This document shows, piece by piece, positions 8,109 through 16,700 of a stretch of 64,000 nucleotides of DNA. The position numbers and the translations under genes are program-made. Below the pieces are notes generated by a model. It had not been told where the DNA came from and searched no databases. It saw only the letters and a program-made list of their open reading frames with translations. Each line of letters starts with the position of its first letter. The stretch's first letter is position 1. The stretch lies in contig NZ_CP014802.1 of assembly GCF_001969385.1 (NCBI RefSeq), positions 1 to 64,000 on the forward strand. Direction: 5' to 3'. Origin of the DNA: Salipiger profundus (GTDB lineage: Bacteria; Pseudomonadota; Alphaproteobacteria; Rhodobacterales; Rhodobacteraceae).

Positions 8109-9418
8109 AGCTTTCGGGCTGGGGCCGCTTTCCCGTGCAGGAGACCACGCGGCTCTGTCCGCGCGACGAGGCCGCGATTGCCCCGGCGCTGGCCGCAGGG
8201 CCGCTCATCGCGCGCGGCAACGGCCGGGCCTACGGCGACAGCGCGGTGGGCGCGCGGACGCTCGACATGCGGGCCTTCGACCGGATGATCTCCTTCGAGA
8301 ACGGCCTGCTGGTGGCCGAGGCCGGGGTGCTGCTGGCCGACGTGATCGCCACCTTCCTGCCGCGCGGCTGGTTTCCCGTCGTCACCCCCGGCACCAAGTT
8401 CGTCACGCTGGGCGGCATGATCGCCGCCGACGTGCACGGCAAGAACCACCACGCCGAGGGCAGCCTGCGCGACCATCTCGCGTGGATCGAGCTGATCGGC
8501 CCCGATGGCGCGCTGCAGCGCTGCTCGCCGACCGAGAACGCCGAGCTGTTCCACTGGACCGTGGGCGGCATGGGGCTCACTGGGGTGATCCTGCGCGCGG
8601 GCCTGCGCCTGCGCCCGGTCGAGACCGCCTGGATCCGCCAGACCACGCATCCGGCGCCGGATCTTGCCCACGCCATGGCGCTCTTCGAGCAGAACGCCGG
8701 CGCCACCTACTCGGTGGCCTGGATCGACTGTCTTGCCACCGGGCCGGCGCTCGGGCGCTCGCTGGTGATGCTGGGCGAGCACGCGGGGCTTGCCGAGCTC
8801 GACGCGCGCCGCCGCGCCGCGCCCTTTGAGACCCCCGCGAAACGCCGCAGGTCGGTGCCCTTCGACGCGCCGGGCCGGGCGCTCAACCGCTACAGCGTGC
8901 GCGCCTTCAACGGGCTCTACTACCGCGCCGGGCAGCGCCGGGCGGGCACGTCGCTGGTCGACTGGGACAGCTACTTCTACCCGCTCGACGCGGTGCTGCA
9001 CTGGAACCGGATCTACGGCCGCAAGGGGCTGGTGCAGTTCCAGTGCGTGCTGCCGCTGGCGCGCTCCGAGGCCGGCATCCGCCGCCTGCTCAAGGAGATC
9101 TCGGCCGCCGGTCACGGCTCGTTCCTCGCGGTGCTGAAACGCTTCGGCGCGCAGGACAGCCCGGTCTCCTTCCCGATGGAGGGCTACACGCTGGCGCTCG
9201 ACTTCCCCGTGTCGGACGCGGTGCTGCGGCTGCTCGACCGGCTAGACCCCATCGTCGCCGCCCATGGCGGGCGGTTCTACCTCGCCAAGGACGCCCGGCT
9301 GCGGGCCGACACGCTGCGCGCCACCGACCCCCGGACCGAGGGCTTCGCCGCGATGCGCCGCGCGCAGGGTCTCGCCCCGGCCTTCGCCTCCTTCCAGTCC
9401 GAAAGGCTGTCTTTATGA
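8105..9418 (+). CDS. dprE1: FAD-dependent oxidase similar to decaprenylphosphoryl-ribose 2'-oxidase (DprE1)
   Basis: A 437-aa protein of the vanillyl-alcohol-oxidase type. ARGNGRAYGDSA (about residues 36-47) matches the DprE1 FAD-binding loop, followed by TPGTKFVTLGGMIAADVHGKNHH (in pieces) and GGMGLTG. The C-terminal block SFPMEGYTLALDFPV and FYLAKDARL aligns without gaps to the mycobacterial active-site region. Lysine 395 corresponds to the catalytic Lys418, whereas Ala364 sits where mycobacteria have Cys387, the benzothiazinone target. It should oxidise the 2'-hydroxyl of a polyprenyl-phosphoryl ribofuranose. It overlaps both neighbours by 4 bp. The exact substrate is inferred from family and operon. 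Confidence 0.88.
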   Translation: MKLSGWGRFPVQETTRLCPRDEAAIAPALAAGPLIARGNGRAYGDSAVGARTLDMRAFDRMISFENGLLVAEAGVLLADVIATFLPRGWFPVVTPGTKFVTLGGMIAADVHGKNHHAEGSLRDHLAWIELIGPDGALQRCSPTENAELFHWTVGGMGLTGVILRAGLRLRPVETAWIRQTTHPAPDLAHAMALFEQNAGATYSVAWIDCLATGPALGRSLVMLGEHAGLAELDARRRAAPFETPAKRRRSVPFDAPGRALNRYSVRAFNGLYYRAGQRRAGTSLVDWDSYFYPLDAVLHWNRIYGRKGLVQFQCVLPLARSEAGIRRLLKEISAAGHGSFLAVLKRFGAQDSPVSFPMEGYTLALDFPVSDAVLRLLDRLDPIVAAHGGRFYLAKDARLRADTLRATDPRTEGFAAMRRAQGLAPAFASFQSERLSL

Positions 9419-10143
9419 CCAAGGCTCCCGTCCTGATCCTCGGCGCACGCTCCGACATCGGCCGTGCCATCGCCCACCGTTTCGCAGCGGAAGGCCACCC
9501 GGTGCAGCTGGCCGCCCGCGCCTCCGACACGCTCGAGCGCGACCGTGCCGACATGGCGCTGCGCCACGGGGTCGCGGTGACGCTGCACGACTACGACGCG
9601 CTCGACGCGGCGGGCTTCGCCGAAGCGCTCGATCCGCAGCCCGGGATCGTGGTCTGCGCGGTGGGGCTCATGGGCACGCAGGAGGACAGCCAGCGCGATC
9701 CGGAGGCCGCCGCCCGGGTGCTGCGCAGCAACTTCGAGGGCCCGGCGCTGACGCTCGCCGCCTTCGCCGAAGCCTTCGAGGCGCGCGGCCACGGCACGCT
9801 CGTCGGCATCAGCTCGGTCGCGGGCGAGCGCGGGCGGGCCTCGAACTACGTCTACGGCGCCGCCAAGGCCGGCTTCACCGCCTTCCTGTCGGGGCTGCGC
9901 AACCGGCTCGACCGCAAGGGCGTGCGGGTGATCACCGTGCTGCCCGGCTTCGTCGCCACCCGCATGACCGAGGGCATGGACCTGCCGCCCCGGCTCACCG
10001 CCACCCCCGAGGAGGTCGCCGAGGCGCTCTGGCGCGCGGTCACCGGCCGGCGCGACGTGGTCTACGTAAAGCCGGTCTGGCGGCTCGTCATGGCGATCAT
10101 CCGCGCCCTGCCCGAGCCGCTGTTCAAGAAGACCTCGCTCTGA
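9415..10143 (+). CDS. dprE2: Short-chain dehydrogenase similar to decaprenylphosphoryl-2-keto-ribose reductase (DprE2)
   Basis: The 242-aa classical SDR has GARSDIG (residues 9-15) as the nucleotide-binding loop, the catalytic serine in GISSVAG, and YVYGAAKAG carrying the YxxxK pair. DprE2 enzymes reduce the 2'-keto intermediate made by DprE1 and thereby complete epimerisation of ribose to arabinose. The last gene of the operon, it overlaps the DprE1-like stop by 4 bp. The C-terminal region with VYVKPVWRLVM and a hydrophobic tail is also typical of DprE2, which associates with membrane. SDRs are versatile, so the assignment depends on its partners. Confidence 0.87.
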   Translation: MTKAPVLILGARSDIGRAIAHRFAAEGHPVQLAARASDTLERDRADMALRHGVAVTLHDYDALDAAGFAEALDPQPGIVVCAVGLMGTQEDSQRDPEAAARVLRSNFEGPALTLAAFAEAFEARGHGTLVGISSVAGERGRASNYVYGAAKAGFTAFLSGLRNRLDRKGVRVITVLPGFVATRMTEGMDLPPRLTATPEEVAEALWRAVTGRRDVVYVKPVWRLVMAIIRALPEPLFKKTSL

Positions 10144-10240
10144 GCCGCGCCGCCGGTGCGCTGCGCCGGTAGGGCCGCATCCCGTGGGTGTTTCCCCGTC
10201 TGCCCCCACCAATCCCCGGGCCCATCGTCTAGCCGGGCAT

Positions 10241-10273
10241 AAAACCGTTGCCTAACGGCGCGGTTTTCATTTT
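10241..10273 (+). terminator. Terminator-like hairpin after the UbiA-DprE operon
   Basis: CCGTT (10245-10249) pairs with AACGG (10254-10258) around a GCCT loop, and a T-rich stretch CGGTTTTCATTTT follows. An alternative outer pairing joins AAAACCG (10241-10247) with CGGTTTT (10261-10267). The position, 100 bp after the DprE2-like stop and 50 bp before the next gene, suits a terminator. Confidence 0.55.
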
Positions 10274-10325
10274 GATGCGCATTTGTGCCCCGGCACGACA
10301 TTTCCGAACAAAAGGCCCATTTTTC

Positions 10326-13300
10326 ATGCATTCACATGACCTGACCTCCGAGTCCGCCCTGTCCACGCAGATCGACACCGCGCATGGTGGCGCCCCCGCG
10401 GCGCAGGCCGTCGCCAGCGACGAGATCCTGCTGAGCGAAGGCTTTCTCGGCGAATTCGCCGAGGACGCCCACACCGCGCAGCTTGCCGACGGGCGCATCG
10501 TGGTGATCTACGACCATACCAACCTCGACCTGCTCATCCGCATCTACGATCCCGCCAGCGGCACGCTCACCACGGTCGCCGAGCAGACGAGCGGCTTCAC
10601 CTGGGGCACCCTCCGCACGAGCGACGTGATCGCGCTTGCCGACGGCGGCTTCCTGGTGGCCTGGAACGACAATGACGAGGCGCTCAACGCGCAGGTCTAC
10701 AACGCCGACGGCAGCCCGCGCGGCGACCTGCTGACGCTGTTCGAGGGCGAGGTCGACAGCTTCGGGCTCACCGCCACCGCGGACGGCTTCTACCTGTCGT
10801 GGATCGACGATACCGGTACCGCCGACGACGAGCTCTTCGGCCAGCTCTTCGACGCCGCCGGCACCGCTGTGGGCGAGACGATCGAGATCAATCCCGACCT
10901 CAACGAGGACGAGCCCGCGGGCTCGGTGCTGCTGAGCGACGGCAACATCGGCCAGGCCTTCGTCTCCGAGGACCGGCTGACCTACGAGCGCACGCTCTGG
11001 GTGCAGGTGATCGACGGGACCACCGGCGCCGTGGTCGGCGCGCCGGTGCAGGTGGGCGATGCCATGCCCAACATCCAGGGTCCGAACTTCAGCATCGCGG
11101 TGCGGGCCTGGAACGACGGGTTCGCCTCGGTCCACCTGGCCGGCGGCAGCGCCTGGCTGACCAGCTATGCCGCCGACGGTACCCCCGGCGACATGATCGA
11201 GATGCCGCTCTTCGACATCTCCAGCAACCATCTCCAGCTCTTCGACTTCGCCTTCACCGGCGACGGGCAGGTTGTGCTCGCCTATGTCAGCACGACCTCG
11301 GGACAGCCGGTCTTTACCGGCACCGAGATCACCGTCTCGATCTTCGATCCCGAGACCGGCCAGGTCGTGACCAGCCGCGAGATCGTCAACCAGAACATCG
11401 AGGACGACCAGATGAGCGTCAGCCTGACCGAGCTCGACGACGGCACGGTCTTCCTCAGCTTCACCGACGACACCAACGTGCCATTCGCCTACCAGAGCGC
11501 GATCCGCGGCGTGGTGATCGCCGGCGGCGCGCCCGAGGCCCCGACCCAGGGCGACGACGACATGATCGGCTGGTACATCGACAACGCCGTCAACCTGCTC
11601 GGCGGCAACGACCGCTACGACGCGGGCGCCGGTGACGACAGCGTGCTCGGGGCGGGGGGCGCCGACACGATCCTCGGCGGCACGGGCGATGACAGCCTCT
11701 CGGGCAACGGCGGCAACGACTGGCTGTTCGGCGGCGAGGGCACCGACACGCTGAACGGCAACGGCGGCAACGACACGCTCGCGGGCACCGCCTCGGGTGA
11801 CGTGCTGCACGGCGGCATCGGCTCCGACACCTACCTGCTGCTGATCGAGGACTACGGCGTCTACACCGTCGATCTTGCCGCCGGCACCGCCACCGACGAG
11901 ACCGCCGGCACCTCCGATCTCCTCACCGGATTCGACAACGTCCTGGTGGCGCCGGACACCACGTTCACGCTCTACGACACCCAGGTCGAGATCTTCGGCG
12001 ACGACGCCGACAACCGTCTCACCGGCCATTTCGGCAGGGATACCATCCACGGCGGGGCGGGGAACGACACGATCCTCGGCGGGCTCGGGGTCGATGTGCT
12101 CTGGGGCGATGCGGGCGACGACTGGATCGAGCCGGGCGGCGCGATGAACACCGTGCACGGCGGCGCCGGCGACGACATCATCATCGGCGGCGCGGTGGTC
12201 GCCGGGGCGAACTACGGCAGCGACGTGATGTACGGCGATTCCGGTGACGACACGCTGATGGGCGGGCTGAACAACGACACGCTCGAGGGCGGCAGCGGCA
12301 GCGACATGGTCTTCGGCGGCGACGGCACCGACACCGCCGTGCTCGACGTGGCGGCGGTGGCCGGCGACATCGCCATCGCCGGCGACGTGGTGGTGGTGCG
12401 CACCGCCACCGGCATCGAGTATCTCGCCGGGATCGAGAGCTTTGTCTTCATCGACGGCACCTACACGCTCGACAGCCTGCCGCGGATCGCGCCGCTGCCC
12501 ACCATCATGGGCACCGCCGGCTTCGACAACCTGACCGGCACCGACGACCATGACGTGATCGACGGCATGGCGGCGAACGACTTCCTCGACGGCGGGCTCG
12601 GCGACGACATGGTTTTTGGCGGGCAGGGCAACGACTCGCTGCTGGGCCGCGCGGGCAACGACACCATCGACGGCGGCGACAACCACGACAACATCGCGCT
12701 GCACGAGGGCGACGACGTGGGCTACGGCGGGCTCGGCAACGACAGTCTCGGCGGCGGCGACGGCGACGACATCCTGTTCGGCGGCGCGGGCAACGACGTG
12801 ATCGGCGGCGGCACCGGCAACGACCTGATCGACGCCGGCGACGACCAGGACGCCGCCTCGGGCGGCTACGGCTCGGACACGGTGCTGGGCGGCGCCGGCG
12901 ACGACACGCTGGCCGGCAGCTACGGCAGCGATACGGTGATGGGCGGTGACGGCGACGACGCCATGGGCGGCGGCGCGGCGCACGACCTGCTGCGCGGCGG
13001 CGCGGGCAACGATGCCATCGGCGCCGGCGACGGCAACGACACCGCCCATGGCGACGACGGCGACGACTTCATCGGTGGCGGCGCGGGCGACGACCTGCTC
13101 GTGGGCGGCGATGGCGCCGACACCCTCAACGGCGGCGAGGGGCGCGACACGCTCGTGGGCGGCGCGGGGGCCGACGTCTTCGTCTTCAACCTTGCCGACC
13201 CCACCGGCCCGGGCAACGAGCTGGTGCGCGACTTCGAGCTCGGGGAAGACATGATCCGGCTGATCGGTCATGCGGGCGGCTTCGACGCGCTCGAGATCAC

Positions 13301-13421
13301 CGGGATGGATGTCCCGACCCTCGACTTCAGCGGTGTGCTGGTTTCGACCGGGGAGCTGAGCTTCCTGATCGACGGCGTCGAGGTCGCGGACCTGTCGGCG
13401 GCGGACTTCACCTTCCTCTGA
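10326..13421 (+). CDS. RTX calcium-binding protein with N-terminal propeller-like repeats
   Basis: Predicted 1031 aa, exported by type I secretion. Residues about 40-410 contain recurring strands of the form LADGGFLVAW followed by acidic turns and YxxxG, suggesting a beta-propeller-like domain. The rest holds GGxGxDxLx calcium-binding repeats, including the DNHDNIALHEGDD and DQDAASGGYG signature shared with three RTX proteins at 45927-53065. The C-terminus ends in an aspartate-rich strand and ADFTFL, typical of type I signals. The ATG at 10326 (MHSHDLTSES) is chosen because an AAAGG lies upstream; an earlier ATG at 10275 lacks one. No protease motif is present. A role as a calcium-dependent matrix or adhesion protein is inference. 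Confidence 0.9.
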   Translation: MHSHDLTSESALSTQIDTAHGGAPAAQAVASDEILLSEGFLGEFAEDAHTAQLADGRIVVIYDHTNLDLLIRIYDPASGTLTTVAEQTSGFTWGTLRTSDVIALADGGFLVAWNDNDEALNAQVYNADGSPRGDLLTLFEGEVDSFGLTATADGFYLSWIDDTGTADDELFGQLFDAAGTAVGETIEINPDLNEDEPAGSVLLSDGNIGQAFVSEDRLTYERTLWVQVIDGTTGAVVGAPVQVGDAMPNIQGPNFSIAVRAWNDGFASVHLAGGSAWLTSYAADGTPGDMIEMPLFDISSNHLQLFDFAFTGDGQVVLAYVSTTSGQPVFTGTEITVSIFDPETGQVVTSREIVNQNIEDDQMSVSLTELDDGTVFLSFTDDTNVPFAYQSAIRGVVIAGGAPEAPTQGDDDMIGWYIDNAVNLLGGNDRYDAGAGDDSVLGAGGADTILGGTGDDSLSGNGGNDWLFGGEGTDTLNGNGGNDTLAGTASGDVLHGGIGSDTYLLLIEDYGVYTVDLAAGTATDETAGTSDLLTGFDNVLVAPDTTFTLYDTQVEIFGDDADNRLTGHFGRDTIHGGAGNDTILGGLGVDVLWGDAGDDWIEPGGAMNTVHGGAGDDIIIGGAVVAGANYGSDVMYGDSGDDTLMGGLNNDTLEGGSGSDMVFGGDGTDTAVLDVAAVAGDIAIAGDVVVVRTATGIEYLAGIESFVFIDGTYTLDSLPRIAPLPTIMGTAGFDNLTGTDDHDVIDGMAANDFLDGGLGDDMVFGGQGNDSLLGRAGNDTIDGGDNHDNIALHEGDDVGYGGLGNDSLGGGDGDDILFGGAGNDVIGGGTGNDLIDAGDDQDAASGGYGSDTVLGGAGDDTLAGSYGSDTVMGGDGDDAMGGGAAHDLLRGGAGNDAIGAGDGNDTAHGDDGDDFIGGGAGDDLLVGGDGADTLNGGEGRDTLVGGAGADVFVFNLADPTGPGNELVRDFELGEDMIRLIGHAGGFDALEITGMDVPTLDFSGVLVSTGELSFLIDGVEVADLSAADFTFL

Positions 13422-13445
13422 CCTCCGAGAGGCCCCCCGAGACCT

Positions 13446-13480
13446 CCGGCGCCCGCGACAGGATCTGTCGCGGGCGCCGG
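13446..13480 (+). terminator. Long perfect hairpin after the RTX gene
   Basis: A perfect 16-bp stem runs from 13446-13461 to 13465-13480 with a three-base GAT loop, centred on CGCGACAG/CTGTCGCG. It begins 25 bp after the RTX stop codon. No T-tract follows (AAAGGTAAG), so it may work as a strong mRNA-stabilising structure rather than a classic terminator. Confidence 0.6.
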
Positions 13481-13772
13481 AAAGGTAAGTAAATAATTAC
13501 TATGAAAAGAAGGGGTGCGGACTTAATATATCCCATGCGAGTGCTCCTGCGGATCGCCCGGACCCGCAAGAAAAACGATTGTTATCACTTGATTGCACCA
13601 GGGAGGAGACCCCGAAGACCTGCCCTTGCATGACCGTTTCCGGGTCGGGACAATTTTCGGTTCCGACGCGACCCCGAGGCGGCCCGGCAGCAGGATCGAC
13701 GCTTTCTTACCAGATCCGGCATTTTCAGGATCTCTTTTTCCGACGCAATTCCATACCAACAGGAGAATTATC
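13481..13772 (+). promoter_or_regulatory. Upstream region of the third RTX gene
   Basis: The first part (about 13485-13530) is unusually AT-rich for this neighbourhood, with TAAGTAAATAATTACTATG, then a more GC-rich leader runs to the ribosome-binding site AGGAGAATTATC just before the ATG at 13773. I see no gene in it and cannot assign promoter boxes. Confidence 0.3.
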
Positions 13773-16700
13773 ATGCCCCTTACCCCCGAAACATGGCGCG
13801 GTGAAACGCTGGTCAACAGCACCAGCGCCGGCACCGACACCGACTCCCAGATCATCCAGCTCACCAACGGCAACATCCTCGTCGTCTGGACCGCCTACAA
13901 CGGCACCAACTACGATGTCTGGGGCCGCATCTACGACCCCTTCGGCGCAGAGGTCTCGGGTGAGCTCTACCTCGCGAACACCTCCAACGACGAGGACTTC
14001 CCGGCGATCGACGCGCTGCCCGACGGCGGCTTCGTGCTCGTCCATGAAGACGACACCGGAAGCTTCGACGACATCCGCCTGCGCCAGTTCGATGCGAACG
14101 GGGTGCAGGAGACCAGCTCCTATGCCTTCTTCGATGGGTCGAGTGGAGGTGCCAATCCCAACGGCTTCATTCCCGAGGTGGCGTCGTCGAGCAGCACCTC
14201 GACGCTCGTGCTCTGGCAGGAGACCGACGCGTCGGGCGAGAGCGTCCTGAGGGGCCGGATCTGGAACTCCGACACCGAGACCTTTGACGCCGCCGCCTTC
14301 GATGTCATCACCTCCGAAGAGAACATCTTCTATCTCGACGTCGACGTGCTGAGCAATGGCAACTACGTGATCGCGGCCTCGGTCTTTGATGCCGGGCTCG
14401 GCGAGACGCACATCGAGATGCGCATCCTTGCTCCCGACGGCTCCAACGTGCTGGGCGCAAGTTACGTGGGCGGCACCAATTCCGACGGCGACGGCGATAT
14501 CGACCCGACGGTCACCGCGCTGGCCGGCGGCGGCTACGTCATCGCCTGGCGCAACCAGGATGGCTTCGATGACGACATCATCTTCCAGGTCTTCGATTCC
14601 ACCGGCAGCAGCACGACCGGGGTCCTCTCCGCAACGTTCGGTACGAACAACGCCAACGAACCCGAGCTGGTGGCGCTCGCCGACGGCGGCTTCCTGATCA
14701 TCTACGACGAGGATACGCTCAACCAGCTGATCGTTCAGCGCTACGACAGCAGCGGCTCCCAGGTCGGCTCGAATTTCGTGATCAGCAACGCCGCCAACGC
14801 CAACCAGCCGAGCGCCACCCTGCTCGCCGACGGCCGCGTCGCGATCAGCTACACGCTGGGCGGCCAGATCTACACCCAGATCATCGACACCCGCGACAAC
14901 GCCACCGAGGGCGACATGCCGCTCAACGGCGATGAGAACGACTACTGGGTCGGCACCGTGGGCGACGACACCTTCACCGTCTCCAACGGTCGCGGCGACG
15001 TGCACGGCTGGGACGGCAACGACGACATCACCGAGAGCGGCGCCATCCGCAACTACTTCGGTGGCGAAGGCGACGACACGCTGCGCGTGTCCTCTCCGAT
15101 CAACTCCGACCTGCATGACGGCGGCAACGGCATCGACCTGATCGACTGGTCCGGCAGCGGCGTAAGCAACGGGACCTTCGACCTCGAGGCCGGCACCGCC
15201 ACCAACGGCTTCAGCACCGAGAGCATGGTCGACTTCGAGCAGCTGCGCGGCACCACCAACGCCGACACGATCCTCGGCCTGTCCAGCGCCTCCGACACGC
15301 TCTCGGGCGACGGCGGTGACGACATCATCGACGGGCGCGGCGGCAATGACCTGCTCGAGGGCGATGCCGGCAACGACATCCTCGACGGCGGGGCGGGCAA
15401 CGACTCCCTCAATGGCGGCGCCGACGATGACACGCTGATCGGCGGCTCGGGCACCGACACGCTCAACGGCGGCTCCGGCACCGACACCGCGGATTACAGC
15501 GGCAACGGCATCGGCGGGGTGATCGACCTCTTCGGCGGCACCGCCACCTTCGGCGCGATCACCGAGGATCTGATCTCGATCGAGAACGCCATCGGCGGCG
15601 CGGGCAACGACGAGCTGATCGGCAACGGTGTGAACAACCTGCTGCAGGGCGGCGCCGGCAACGACACGCTGCGCGCCGACAGCGATGCCGGCGATACGCT
15701 CCTGGGCGAGGCGGGCGACGACTTCATCGAAGCCATCGGCGTGTCCGGCAGCGGTCTCGCCGACGGCGGCAGCGGCAACGACACCATCGCCATGATCGAC
15801 GGCTACTACGCCGGCGATGCGGACGGCGGTGCGGACACCGACACCTTCGACGCCAGCGCCATCACCGGCAGCGGCATGTATCTCGACCTTGCCGCCGGCA
15901 CCCACGAATACGTGGTCTTCAGTGGCCTGTCAGACCTGCTGAACTTCGAGAACGTCATCGGCACGCAGCTCGCCGACACGATCACCGGCGACGGCGGCGA
16001 CAACATCCTCGAGGGCGAAGCGGGCGCGGACTCGATCGCGGCCGGGCTCGGCAACGATACCGTCTACGGCGACTCGGGCTCCGACACGCTCTTCGGCGAT
16101 GACGGCAACGACAGCCTCTACGGCGGCGACGATGCCGACACCATCGGCGGCGGGATCGGCAACGACTTCCTCGCCGGGCAGTCGGGCAACGACTACATCG
16201 CCGGCGGCGGCAACAACGACACCGCCTACGGTGGTGGCGGCGACGACTACATCGACGGCGGCACCGGCGACGACCTGCTCGCGGGCAACGCGGGCGCCGA
16301 CTCGATCCTCGGCCGCGACGGCAGTGACACGCTGCTCGGCGGCGACGGCAACGATACGCTGCTCGGCCTTTCAGGCGATGACGAGATCTTCGGCGAGGAC
16401 GGCGACGACTCGATGCTCGGCGGCGACGGCAACGACAGCCTTGGCGGCGAGTTCGGCAACGACACGCTCGATGGCGGCTCCGGCGCGGACACGCTGAACG
16501 GCTACGACGGTGCCGACAGCATCCTCGGCGGTTCCGGCAACGACGAGGTCGACGCGGGGACCGGGCATGACTACGTGGCCGGCCAGTCGGGCGACGACAG
16601 TCTCTACGGCGGCGGCGGGTCGGACAGCGTCTACGGCGGCTCGGGCAACGATACGCTCGACGGTTCGGCGGGCTACGACACCATCGCCGGCGGCGGCGAC

